Source: an uncultured Eubacteriales bacterium
GTDB lineage: Bacteria > Bacillota > Clostridia > Lachnospirales > Lachnospiraceae
Length of the DNA: 64,000 nucleotides
Assembly (NCBI GenBank): GCA_900314885.1
Contig: OMWY01000009.1
Location: 1-64,000 of the forward strand
Direction: 5' to 3'
Part shown: positions 41,094 to 49,160 of the stretch, piece by piece
How the letters are laid out: each line of letters starts with the position of its first letter
How positions within the stretch are numbered: position 1 is the stretch's first letter
Notes under the pieces: generated by a model
Databases searched by the model: none
Seen by the model: the letters and a program-made list of their open reading frames with translations, nothing else
What the model was told of the DNA's origin: nothing
Position numbers and translations under genes: made by a program

Positions 41094-42181
41094 ACAGCCT
41101 CTTCCTTAAAGAGCTCGCCCTCCTCTTCTATTTCCTTGATGGCGGCAAGCACAATATTCATCTCTTCTTCGGTTCCGATTGTGACTCTTACATATCCTCT
41201 GATCTGCGGATGATCAAAATGCCTTACTAATATTCCCCTCTTCTTTAATTCGGCAGTCATGGTCTCAGCCGATACATTTTTCTCCCTGAAGAAGGTGAAA
41301 TTCGTGGTAGAACGAATAACCTTAAAGCCTAAGGCTTCAAGCTCGTCCTCGAATTTTTCTCTGATATTAATTATAGTATTAATATATTTGTGAAAATAGT
41401 CGGTGCTCTTTACAATAGCGGTTCCGGCCTTAATAGCCACTGTGCTCATGTTAAACGGTGTCATGCAGAATTTCACATTATTCATGTCGGAAATAAGTGA
41501 TTTCGCCCCGATACCGAAACCGATTCTCGCGCCGGGAACATTTCTCGACTTTGAGAATGTCTGAACCACAAGTAAATTTTCGTATTTATCCACGAGTGAG
41601 AGGCATGATTCATTGCCATAGTCAACGTAGGCCTCATCGACTATTACAAGTCTCTTAGGATTTACACGGAGAATCTTCTCTATATCGGCTAGAGAGATGG
41701 CAATTCCGGTAGGATTATTCGGATTTGCGAGCACTACGTCCCTGTCAGGCTCCCTCAGATAATCATCAACATTTATGGTAAGATCATCATTTAAAGGGAA
41801 CATCTCATAATCGAGCTTGAAGGATTTAGCGTAGGTCCTGTAAAAATCGTAGGTTATTTCAGGGAAGGAAATCTTATAGCCCTCCCTGTAAAATGACTGG
41901 AAGGCAATTGTAAGGACCTCATCAGCTCCATTTCCAACAAATATCTGACTAGGTGGGAAGTGATATACCTCACCTATAGCCTTACGGAGTTCCATGCAAT
42001 TAGGATCCGAATAGTGGGCCATACTGTCAAGAACAGTTTCGTTAATAGCCTTTAAAATAGCCGGTGAAGGAGGAAATGATGATTCATTCGCGTTTAATTT
42101 TATATAGTCTCTGTCAGTCGGCTGTTCTCCCGGAGTATAAACCTCCATATCCTTGAATGCGTCAGCTAAAAAATATCCCAT
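41090..42181 (-). CDS. hisC: HisC-like PLP aminotransferase
   Basis: 363 residues, class I/II aminotransferase close to histidinol-phosphate aminotransferase: KLNANESSFPPSP (about 28), FVGNGADEVLTIAFQSF (about 80), ANPNNPTGIAIS (about 150), DEAYVDYG (about 180), PLP lysine in VVQTFSKSRNVPGARIGFG (about 205) and a C-terminal RVTIGTEEEM. No other his gene is near. Lying between an arginine-type hydrolase and RocB-like hydrolase, with an importer and PucR regulator upstream, it may serve amino-acid catabolism rather than histidine synthesis; the symbol reflects family only. Confidence 0.85.
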   Translation of the reverse strand: MGYFLADAFKDMEVYTPGEQPTDRDYIKLNANESSFPPSPAILKAINETVLDSMAHYSDPNCMELRKAIGEVYHFPPSQIFVGNGADEVLTIAFQSFYREGYKISFPEITYDFYRTYAKSFKLDYEMFPLNDDLTINVDDYLREPDRDVVLANPNNPTGIAISLADIEKILRVNPKRLVIVDEAYVDYGNESCLSLVDKYENLLVVQTFSKSRNVPGARIGFGIGAKSLISDMNNVKFCMTPFNMSTVAIKAGTAIVKSTDYFHKYINTIINIREKFEDELEALGFKVIRSTTNFTFFREKNVSAETMTAELKKRGILVRHFDHPQIRGYVRVTIGTEEEMNIVLAAIKEIEEEGELFKEEAV

Positions 42182-42209
42182 AACTTATCCTTTCAAAATA
42201 AATCTTTGA

Positions 42210-43049
42210 TCACAACTCCCTCTCAAGCGGGAATGTCATGCAGTGAGGACCGCCGCCCGCCTTAAGTATCTCTGTTACGGGAAGCTCTATAACCTCCATG
42301 CCATGCTCCTTAAGCGCCTCGTTTACCTTGGTGTTTCTTGCAAGACTAAGTACCCTATGATCTCCGAGCGCCTGTAAATTGCAGCCGTGGAGGAATATAT
42401 CACCTTCCTCTACAGGAATAATTTCTATATTTAACCTCTTAAGAAGAGCCTTAAAATCATCAGGAAGTCCCTCATAGTATGTTACCGCGAGATTTTCATC
42501 AACAAGATTAAAGCACATATCAAAATGCAGATATTCTCTCTTAAGAGGAACTCCGACAACCGTGTATCCCAGGGCTCTTAAGGTCGTCTTAATTTCCTCA
42601 ACGCCTTCCGCGTTTGTCCTGTCAGCCATGCCGAGCGCTATGAGATCAGGCCTTAGAAAGGCAAAATCTCCACCCTCGAAAAGCCCCTTCTTTACTTCGC
42701 AAATGCATGGAATGCCTAACTCTTCCATTTTCGCCTTATAATCGGTGTGCTCCTTATAGCGAAGAGGGAGCTTGAAATTCCCCAAAATGTAGCCTTCCTT
42801 CACGCAGCCTCCGAAATCTCTCGCGAAGGTGGAATTAGGTCTCTCCTTGTCTGCTTCGAGAAATTCAGTCTTTACTCCTGCCTTATGGTAGGCTTCTACA
42901 ACAGCATCGAATTCACGTGCCATGATATCAGGATCCATGCCGAGCTTTTCCCACTTCTTAGCGATCTCATTTATAGGCGCAGGCTGTAAATAGGTCGGTG
43001 GCGAAAGTAATACTCTCTTTAATACTCCGGTTCCATTCTGTACAAACAT
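42210..43049 (-). CDS. Dimethylarginine dimethylaminohydrolase/arginine-deiminase-like hydrolase
   Basis: 279 residues from ATG 43049 (AAAGGAAA ahead). Guanidino-modifying (pentein) fold: NSTFARDFGGCV (about 70), FEGGDFAFLRPDLIALGMADRTN (about 117), catalytic His in REYLHFDMCFNLV (about 170) and nucleophile Cys in GGGPHCMTFPLEREL at the C-terminus. The short length without an ADI insertion domain fits DDAH-like enzymes that release an amine from a guanidino group to give citrulline. The preferred substrate (methylarginine, arginine or another guanidino compound) is open. First gene of the hydrolase/aminotransferase/RocB group. Confidence 0.85.
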   Translation of the reverse strand: MFVQNGTGVLKRVLLSPPTYLQPAPINEIAKKWEKLGMDPDIMAREFDAVVEAYHKAGVKTEFLEADKERPNSTFARDFGGCVKEGYILGNFKLPLRYKEHTDYKAKMEELGIPCICEVKKGLFEGGDFAFLRPDLIALGMADRTNAEGVEEIKTTLRALGYTVVGVPLKREYLHFDMCFNLVDENLAVTYYEGLPDDFKALLKRLNIEIIPVEEGDIFLHGCNLQALGDHRVLSLARNTKVNEALKEHGMEVIELPVTEILKAGGGPHCMTFPLEREL

Positions 43050-43086
43050 AAGCTGTTTCCTTTCTAAAAGTAAGATATTAAAAACA

Positions 43087-43119
43087 AAAAAGTGCAAGGA
43101 ATCTATTGATTCCTTGCAC
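43087..43119 (-). terminator. Intrinsic terminator between PucR gene and DDAH-like gene
   Basis: On the minus strand GTGCAAGGAATC-aata-GATTCCTTGCAC is followed by TTTTTTGTTTTTAATA. It lies 64 bases after the regulator stop and 38 bases before the DDAH-like ATG. It either ends the importer-pucR transcript or acts as an attenuator for the catabolic genes. Confidence 0.8.
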
Positions 43120-43182
43120 CCTTGCAATTATCATGGCTACATTTTAATACAAGCAAAATCCTTTCGCTATGTAAAATGAACA

Positions 43183-44358
43183 TCATTTCAAGGTGTCGTT
43201 TGTAAATTTTACAATCCGGTCGTAGGTCACTATCATATAGGCGGCCGTCATGAACTCCATTTCCCTGTCTGTCATACCGAATATCTCGCGAATCTTACCT
43301 ATCCGGTAACGCACAGTGTTGAAATGCATGGCAAGCTCCTCAGCCACCCGCTTGAAATTGCCATCAAGCCTGACAAAGGATACCAATGTCGGCCAGAGGT
43401 CCGTCCCATTCGCCTTGTCGCTCTCTATCAGCTTCTCCTTCAGATTTTCGCAGTATGTCCTCATGTAATAATCCCCGCACAGTGGAATCGATACCGAAAA
43501 GAAACCCATTTCAGCGATATCCGCAAAGTCCTTGTTCTTAAATTCCGCATACCTGCAGGCGTAATACGAGGACTTCAGAGCGTCGGAAATATTTGTGGAG
43601 CTATGGCATATGCTTCCTCTGCCGAACCGATATTCATTTTCAGAAAAACCATATGAGGAAAAGGCACCTGCCCTATAATCCGAAGTATCGTCCGTCACAA
43701 TAAAAAAGCCCCCATCGTAAGGAAGTATGGAACGGTTCATTTTACTCTTCTCACCGTGAAAAATGCTCTTAAGTATGCGGTGATAGGATGTAATAGACTC
43801 GGGCTTCCTCTTCTTCGAGTAATAGAAAACCTTGTCACCGACGAAGTTAGGAAAGAGCTTTCTCTCCTTTTCCCTTACAAGCTCGATGTTTGTCTTACCC
43901 TCTGAAAATATATCCTTAACATCCTCTTCCATCTCTTCAATTTCATCGTAATCGTTGACAGCGTTTGTAAGATTTACAACGACATTTTCCGGGAATTTAT
44001 TCTTGCCGGTGAAAAATACCGGAAGGGAATGCTCATTTGCGTAAGCTATAACCTCATCCGAAAGCGACTCAAAATAAACAGGAAGAACGACAAGGGCGCT
44101 TATACTGTCAAAGTAAAGCTGTTTTACAACAGGCAGTATAAGCGCAGGCTTGTTCTTCGCGAACAGGAGACTCGTAACAACTATGGAATTCCTGTCAAAC
44201 ATCCCATCCGGGCTTTTAGCGTCAGGCGGTGTCGCGTCATATTCATAATCCATGAGATTTACAAAGTCAACAATTCTGTCTAGTCCCTTTTCCCCCGCAG
44301 CCAGATGGAATTCCCCCTCATGCTGGTGCTCCATCAGCTCTCTAACCGTAATGCCCAA
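43183..44358 (-). CDS. PucR-family transcriptional regulator
   Basis: 391 residues. N-terminal PucR ligand-sensing domain (about 1-125: GITVRELMEHQHEGEFHLAAGEKGLDRIV, VVTSLLFAKNKP, SLPVFFTG), a middle GGDEF-like/CdaR region, and a C-terminal PucR helix-turn-helix (about 335-375: FKRVAEELAMHFNTVRYRIGKIREIFG). PucR/CdaR proteins activate catabolic genes for purines, amino acids or sugars acids. Lying between an amino-acid importer and the hydrolase group, it is the likely local regulator. Confidence 0.9.
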   Translation of the reverse strand: MGITVRELMEHQHEGEFHLAAGEKGLDRIVDFVNLMDYEYDATPPDAKSPDGMFDRNSIVVTSLLFAKNKPALILPVVKQLYFDSISALVVLPVYFESLSDEVIAYANEHSLPVFFTGKNKFPENVVVNLTNAVNDYDEIEEMEEDVKDIFSEGKTNIELVREKERKLFPNFVGDKVFYYSKKRKPESITSYHRILKSIFHGEKSKMNRSILPYDGGFFIVTDDTSDYRAGAFSSYGFSENEYRFGRGSICHSSTNISDALKSSYYACRYAEFKNKDFADIAEMGFFSVSIPLCGDYYMRTYCENLKEKLIESDKANGTDLWPTLVSFVRLDGNFKRVAEELAMHFNTVRYRIGKIREIFGMTDREMEFMTAAYMIVTYDRIVKFTNDTLK

Positions 44359-44385
44359 CTAATCACCTCTCCTCAGATTTTAATC

Positions 44386-45120
44386 TTACAGTACCTTTGA
44401 TAAGAAGTCCTGAAGCCTCTTATTTTTCGGATAATAAAAGATATCCTCCGGCGTACCGGATTCGGCGATTACGCCGTCAGCGATAAAAAATACCCTGTCC
44501 GCCACTTCCTTCGCGAAGTTCATCTCGTGTGTCACAACCGCCATGGTCATGCCATCAGCCGCGACCTCCCTCATAACGTCAAGAACCTCGCCGACCATTT
44601 CAGGGTCAAGGGCGCTCGTAGGTTCGTCGAAGAGCATCATCTTCGGGTCCATGGCAAGGGCTCTGACAATCGCGATTCTCTGCTGCTGCCCGCCCGAAAG
44701 CTGGGCAGGATAAGCTCCCGCCTTGTCATAGAGACCTACTCTTTTTAGAAGATGAAGAGCCTTATCCTCGGCCTCCTCGCGACTAAGTCCTCTTATCATT
44801 ATAGGCGCGAGCGTGATATTTTCCATTATGGATAAATGTGGAAACAGGTTAAAATGCTGGAAAACCATCCCCATCTGGGATCTGACCCAGTCGATATTTA
44901 CCCCTTCACCGGTGATATTAAGGCCTCCGAACCAGATTTCCCCCTTTGTAGGCCTCTCTAGGAGATTGAGACATCTTAAAAATGTACTCTTTCCCGAACC
45001 GGACGGGCCGATTATGGCTATTTTCTCTCCGTCCTTTATTTCAGTCGAAATGTCATGAAGAATTTCCACAGATCCGGACTCTGTTTTAAAGCTTTTTGAA
45101 AGGTGCTTAACGTCTATCAC
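44386..45120 (-). CDS. Amino-acid ABC transporter ATP-binding protein (GlnQ/ArtM type)
   Basis: 244 residues from GTG 45120, chosen because AAGGAGG lies ten bases upstream while the TTG at 45129 is too close. Walker [17 protein letters not shown] (about 36), signature [34 protein letters not shown] (about 138-170), H-loop [10 protein letters not shown]. It is a polar amino-acid ATPase and overlaps the permease gene, completing a three-gene importer. Confidence 0.95.
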   Translation of the reverse strand: MIDVKHLSKSFKTESGSVEILHDISTEIKDGEKIAIIGPSGSGKSTFLRCLNLLERPTKGEIWFGGLNITGEGVNIDWVRSQMGMVFQHFNLFPHLSIMENITLAPIMIRGLSREEAEDKALHLLKRVGLYDKAGAYPAQLSGGQQQRIAIVRALAMDPKMMLFDEPTSALDPEMVGEVLDVMREVAADGMTMAVVTHEMNFAKEVADRVFFIADGVIAESGTPEDIFYYPKNKRLQDFLSKVL

Positions 45121-45802
45121 TCTTAGCAAGCCTCCTTTCTATAGCTTTCTGAACATACGTAAGTCCCACAACCATTACTAAGTAAATCGCCGCTATCATA
45201 AGAAGCGGAATATAAGGATCATATGTTATTGAGCGAATGATATCTCCGCCTCTCGTAAGGTCATTAATGCCTACGTAGCCGCTGATTGATGTTTCCTTTA
45301 AAAGAGTAATAAATTCATTAAAAATAGCCGGCAGACAATTCTTTATTGCCTGAGGAAGGACTATTTTCCGCATTGTCTGGGCGGAAGAAAGGCCCAAACT
45401 CCTGCCTGCTTCAGTCTGCCCTATATCAACAGACTGGATACCGCCTCTGAAAACCTCGGCGACATAGGCGCCGGAATTTATGCCAAAAGCAAGAATCGCG
45501 ACCAATATAGGGGCTCCTGATGGAATAATAATAAAGTACATGATGAGTAACTGAACTACCGTAGGTGTACCTCTGATTATCGTAAGATAGACCCCGCCTA
45601 TCCAGTTTAAAACGGCCATCACAGGGCTTCGATTGCCGTTTTTGTACGAAACCCTGATGACAGCGGTTAGTATTCCAAGCAACAGTCCTAACATCAGCGC
45701 AAATATTGTGATGACTACCGTATTTCCCAGGCCGTCGAGAATATACCTGTACCTGTTCTTCGCGATAAAATCATCGTAAAAATGCTGTGATAAGGAATAC
45801 AT
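45107..45802 (-). CDS. Amino-acid ABC transporter permease
   Basis: 231 residues with five transmembrane helices; [22 protein letters not shown] (about 25), [14 protein letters not shown] (about 80), and the EAA loop [28 protein letters not shown] (about 130-157) are the HisM/GlnP signature. It forms a homodimer with the ATPase. Five bases separate it from the binding-protein stop. Confidence 0.95.
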   Translation of the reverse strand: MYSLSQHFYDDFIAKNRYRYILDGLGNTVVITIFALMLGLLLGILTAVIRVSYKNGNRSPVMAVLNWIGGVYLTIIRGTPTVVQLLIMYFIIIPSGAPILVAILAFGINSGAYVAEVFRGGIQSVDIGQTEAGRSLGLSSAQTMRKIVLPQAIKNCLPAIFNEFITLLKETSISGYVGINDLTRGGDIIRSITYDPYIPLLMIAAIYLVMVVGLTYVQKAIERRLAKSDRR

Positions 45803-45807
45803 AAGCT

Positions 45808-46584
45808 TTACTCCGAAATGTATTTACTGAAGATTTCTTCGAGTGAGCCATCGCCCTGCATCTTCTTGAGGAGGCTGTTGATTTCATCCTTGAGATTGCT
45901 TCCCTTAGGAACGGCGATAGCGTATGTCTCTGTAGTCAGGGCATCATCAAGGAGCTTTGTTGTCTCAGGGTTGTTCGCCTGAAGCTTCTTCAGAGGAAAG
46001 TTATCGCCTACTACGGCATCAATTCTTCCGGCTGTAAGATCTGAAACGGCGTCGGTAAGCTTAGTATAACGCTTAACCTCCTTTACCTTTACATCGTTGC
46101 TTCCGTCCTCATTTGTAACATAGGTGTCGCCTGTGGTTCCCTGCTGAACACCGACCGTCTTGTCATTTATATCAGAGCCTCCGGCTATAGTTGAGTCAGA
46201 GCCAACGAGAATCATCTGAGACGCGTCAAAATAAGTATCAGTAAAATCTACATTCTTCTTACGCTCCTCCGTGACAGACATGCCGGCAGCGCAGAAGTCA
46301 GCCTTGCCCGAAGTGAGGCTTGGGATACATGAGTTGAAATCGATATCCTGAATTTCAAGCTTGACACCAAGGTCATCAGCGATTGCCTGACCTATCTCCG
46401 CGTCAATACCGATTACGGTGTCACCATCCTTATATTCGAACGGTTCGAAGGAGGCATTCGTTACCATTGTAATGGTACCCTTCTTCTTGATTGAAGCGAC
46501 TGCGTCATCTGAGCCTCCGCAGGCTGTGAGTGAGAGGGCGAGTGTCCCCGCAAGTACGAGTGATAAGAGTTTCTTTGTTTTCAT
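45808..46584 (-). CDS. Amino-acid ABC transporter substrate-binding lipoprotein
   Basis: 258 residues. Lipoprotein signal KKLLSLVLAGTLALSLTACG (Cys about 22), then a SBP_bac_3 fold: MVTNASFEPFEYKDGDTVIGIDAEIGQAIADDLG (about 40), DFCAAGMSVTEERKKNVDFTDTYFDASQMILV (about 95), VGVQQGTTGDTYV (about 145). Typical of cationic or polar amino-acid receptors. First gene of the operon under a strong promoter, with a terminator-like hairpin in its leader. Confidence 0.95.
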   Translation of the reverse strand: MKTKKLLSLVLAGTLALSLTACGGSDDAVASIKKKGTITMVTNASFEPFEYKDGDTVIGIDAEIGQAIADDLGVKLEIQDIDFNSCIPSLTSGKADFCAAGMSVTEERKKNVDFTDTYFDASQMILVGSDSTIAGGSDINDKTVGVQQGTTGDTYVTNEDGSNDVKVKEVKRYTKLTDAVSDLTAGRIDAVVGDNFPLKKLQANNPETTKLLDDALTTETYAIAVPKGSNLKDEINSLLKKMQGDGSLEEIFSKYISE

Positions 46585-46604
46585 TTTGTGCTCCTTTCTT
46601 TTAT

Positions 46605-46643
46605 AAAAGAAAAAGAGACGGGGATTAATAAAATCCGCGTCTC
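46605..46643 (-). promoter_or_regulatory. Terminator hairpin in leader of amino-acid importer (possible attenuator)
   Basis: On the minus strand GAGACG-c-GGATT-ttatt-AATCC-c-CGTCTC is followed directly by TTTTTCTTTT and then the ribosome site AAAGGAG. It lies between the promoter at 46729-46757 and the ATG at 46584, so most transcripts would end unless the hairpin is prevented. Confidence 0.7.
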
Positions 46644-46677
46644 CTTTGACTTTGGTTATTGTGGCATTTTATCACTG

Positions 46678-46694
46678 TACCATACAAAATGGTA
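46678..46694. promoter_or_regulatory. Inverted repeat TACCAT-N5-ATGGTA in importer leader
   Basis: TACCATACAAAATGGTA sits about 30 bases downstream of the start site. It could be an operator (for PucR or another regulator) or an RNA stem that competes with the terminator. Confidence 0.45.
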
Positions 46695-46728
46695 TGTAAA
46701 ATGTACAAATGATTTTATCGTTATTTGT

Positions 46729-46757
46729 ATTTTATACAAGTGGAAATGATTTGTCAA
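46729..46757 (-). promoter_or_regulatory. Amino-acid importer promoter
   Basis: On the minus strand TTGACA (46752-46757), 17 bases, TAAAAT (46729-46734). Confidence 0.75.
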
Positions 46758-46806
46758 CACATTCCACAACTTTGTAGATAGAACAAAAAAGAATAGTAGA
46801 TATTCC

Positions 46807-46873
46807 GTGCCAGGTACCATAAAATTTATCTAAACTGCTACGCAGTTTAGATAAATTTTACGGGACCAGGCAC
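46807..46873 (-). repeat. Long hairpin repeat after ubiB-like gene
   Basis: An 18-base perfect stem TAAAATTTATCTAAACTG with loop ctacg, extended by GTGCC/GGCAC and GGTACC/GGGACC outer pairing, directly after the kinase stop. The loop is the same as in the 23511-23553 hairpin. It may end transcription or protect the mRNA. Confidence 0.65.
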
Positions 46874-46880
46874 TGGGAGG

Positions 46881-48476
46881 CTATTTTTTCTTGCGGCGGA
46901 GGCGTTGGATCACGTAGCGGAGGATGAGGAAGATGGTTGCGAAGAAGGCGAAGGCGAATCCTATAAAGCCCGGGAAGGGAATTCCCATGATACGCGGTTC
47001 CATGTTCGTTGTACTAATTATAGCGCTCGCGACTAAGAGGGCCGCAAGGCACATGCCGATGACCAGGTTCCTGACTGCGTAATTCACCATATTCGAGAGA
47101 CCCTCCGAGGAATAGAGAGTTATATTTAACCTGCTCTCCCCATCGAGGTACTCCTTCATGATATCTGCCGTAAGGCCCGGAATTTCCGCGCCCTTTGACA
47201 TATTTCTGTAGAGAACGCGGGCCGCCTTCTCTGATGAAGCCCTTAAATTAAGAGTCTTAAGACGGTCCTCGGTAATTCTTGTCGAGGCTATCTCCATCAT
47301 GCTGATGCCGGGAGCGATTTCAGCGAGATCTCCCTGCATGTGGGAAAGGCCGCGACAGAGCATGGTCATACCGTGCGGCAGCCTGATATGGTTTGTCTTC
47401 ATGATATCCATGAGGTCCATCATGGCGTCAGCCACATTTATACTTCCCATGGACGCACTTCCGTATTCTGAAAGAAATTCCTTGAGGTCGCTATAGAGCC
47501 TGCTCCTGTTTGGCTTTCCGTTAAAATCGCCGAGATCGGTGACTGCGTTCATAACCATATTCACATCGTGAATTGCGATTCCGTTCACGCCGCGAACCAT
47601 GATTTCACGGTCCTTCTCGGTGAGCCGCCCCATCATGCCCATGTCAAGAAAAACGATTTTCCCGCCCCTGATCTTTACATTTCCGGGATGAGGGTCGGCA
47701 TGGAAAAATCCATCGTCCATGACCTGCTTTATGAAGTTATTTACAAATTTTATTCCAATTTCGTTAAGGTCATAGCCCATCCGGGTAAGGGAGTCCTTGT
47801 CGTCTATCGCGACACCATCTATGTATTCCATGACAAGGACTGTATTTGTGGTATAATCCCTGTATAATTTGGGAACATAGATGTAATTAATATCCCTATT
47901 GTTCTTCGCGAATTCCTCGATGTTGTCGGCCTCGTGGGAAAAATCCATCTCTTCGCGCGCGACAGACCACATCTCGTCTATAACCATATCGAGGTCAACA
48001 ACATTCTTTATAGGCGTGACAGGTGGCATGAAGCGAACCAGATTATGTAACATAGCTATATCCTGCTGCATTATCCGCTTGATGCCCTTCCTCTGTACCT
48101 TGATTACGACATCGCTGCCATCCTTAAGCTTAGCCCTGTGGACCTGGGCAATAGACGCGGAACCAAGTGGCTTCTCGTCTATTTTATCGAAATATTCGGT
48201 TATTTCGCCCGGAAATGAGTCGTTAAGCACGTCCAAAACGTCGCTAAAAGGCATCGGAGACACATCTGAATTAAGCCTCGCGAGCTCTTCACAATATGCC
48301 TCCGGCAGGATATCAGAATGAAGCGACATTATCTGGCCAAGCTTAATATAGGTAGGGCCGAGATCTTCAAGGATTTCGCGAAGCTTAACGGGCGTGATGC
48401 CCCTCGTGATATGATGCTTCTTAAGTACCTCACGGATTTCGCGAAATCTCGTATTCTTCTCCTTCGCCTCTTCCAT
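46881..48476 (-). CDS. ABC1/AarF/UbiB-family atypical kinase
   Basis: 531 residues. Atypical kinase core with LREILEDLGPTYIKLGQIMSLHSDILP (KxGQ motif, about 27-53), VVIKVQRKGI (about 123), FFHADPHPGNVKI (about 270) and FLDMGMMGRL (about 290). Two transmembrane helices end the protein (about 470-520: GMCLAALLVASAIIS and FIGFAFAFFATIFLIL). UbiB proteins support isoprenoid-lipid metabolism; this anaerobe-like genome may lack ubiquinone, so the substrate lipid is unclear. Two bases after the phasin-like gene. Confidence 0.93.
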   Translation of the reverse strand: MEEAKEKNTRFREIREVLKKHHITRGITPVKLREILEDLGPTYIKLGQIMSLHSDILPEAYCEELARLNSDVSPMPFSDVLDVLNDSFPGEITEYFDKIDEKPLGSASIAQVHRAKLKDGSDVVIKVQRKGIKRIMQQDIAMLHNLVRFMPPVTPIKNVVDLDMVIDEMWSVAREEMDFSHEADNIEEFAKNNRDINYIYVPKLYRDYTTNTVLVMEYIDGVAIDDKDSLTRMGYDLNEIGIKFVNNFIKQVMDDGFFHADPHPGNVKIRGGKIVFLDMGMMGRLTEKDREIMVRGVNGIAIHDVNMVMNAVTDLGDFNGKPNRSRLYSDLKEFLSEYGSASMGSINVADAMMDLMDIMKTNHIRLPHGMTMLCRGLSHMQGDLAEIAPGISMMEIASTRITEDRLKTLNLRASSEKAARVLYRNMSKGAEIPGLTADIMKEYLDGESRLNITLYSSEGLSNMVNYAVRNLVIGMCLAALLVASAIISTTNMEPRIMGIPFPGFIGFAFAFFATIFLILRYVIQRLRRKKK

Positions 48477-48478
48477 CC

Positions 48479-48757
48479 TTATTTGTTTTCTTCTGCTTTC
48501 GCTATCTCTGCCTTAAGGGCCTCAAGGTCTTCCTTAGACATACCCTTAACCATGCCTGCGTAATCCTTCTTGCCGGCATTTGCCTTGGCTTCCTCGGCCT
48601 TATGCTTGAGCTCCTGATTTAAGGCCTTTCCCTGATCCACAGTGAGCTCGCCCTTCTTTACAAGCTCGTCGAGCACCTCGGTTGACTTCTCATAGCCTGT
48701 GGCTACAGCGCCGATCCCCGCTAACATTAAGTTCTTGATTCCATCCGTAAGTTCCAT
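48479..48757 (-). CDS. Phasin-like coiled-coil protein
   Basis: 92 residues: a short hydrophobic-amphipathic start (KNLMLAGIGAVATGYEKSTEVLDELVKKGELTVDQGKALNQEL) and a Lys/Glu-rich coiled coil with a SKEDLEALKAEI tail. Matches the small phasin/PhaF-like family commonly encoded beside AarF/UbiB in Firmicutes. No PHA synthase is in the window, so storage-granule function is not implied; it may bind the kinase or membrane. Confidence 0.85.
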   Translation of the reverse strand: MELTDGIKNLMLAGIGAVATGYEKSTEVLDELVKKGELTVDQGKALNQELKHKAEEAKANAGKKDYAGMVKGMSKEDLEALKAEIAKAEENK

Positions 48758-48776
48758 AATTTAATACCTTACCTTT

Positions 48777-49160
48777 CTAAAAAATTCCAATTAGTTTTGG
48801 TAAAAATATAAATCCGCCGATAATCACGGCGATTATCGCTGATACAAGCACTGCTCCCGCTGCCGCGTCCTTTGCCTTCTTAGCGAGTGGTCTCTTCTCC
48901 TCAGTCACGAGGTCCGTAACCGCCTCAACAGCCGTATTTACAAGCTCAAGGCTGATTACTAAGGCAAAGAGCAGGAGACAGACAAACCACTCCGTTACGG
49001 AAATCCTAAGCCATACGCCAAAAATTACAACAAGCAGGGCGCAGGCAAGGTGAATCTTAATATTCCGCTCGTCCTTTATTGTATTTCCTATCCCCGAAAA
49101 CGCGTAGCCGAAGCTCTTATAAAGCGGCTCATGCTTTCGCCCTTTTTTATTCATCCTCAT
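48777..49160 (-). CDS. dgkA: Undecaprenol/diacylglycerol kinase family protein
   Basis: 127-residue integral membrane kinase with three helices. SFGYAFSGIGNTIKDERNIKIHLACA (about 15-40) and ISLELVNTAVEAVTDLV (catalytic ENTAIE-like motif, about 73) are diagnostic. In Gram-positives this family phosphorylates undecaprenol. The start overlaps the upstream gene by 14 bases; ATG 49154 is an equally possible start. Confidence 0.93.
   Translation of the reverse strand: MRMNKKGRKHEPLYKSFGYAFSGIGNTIKDERNIKIHLACALLVVIFGVWLRISVTEWFVCLLLFALVISLELVNTAVEAVTDLVTEEKRPLAKKAKDAAAGAVLVSAIIAVIIGGFIFLPKLIGIF

Noticed and set aside
46585..46760. Named riboswitch (T-box, lysine, guanidine) in the amino-acid importer leader
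   Set aside because: No T-box sequence or other conserved riboswitch core was recognised; only the terminator and one inverted repeat can be supported.
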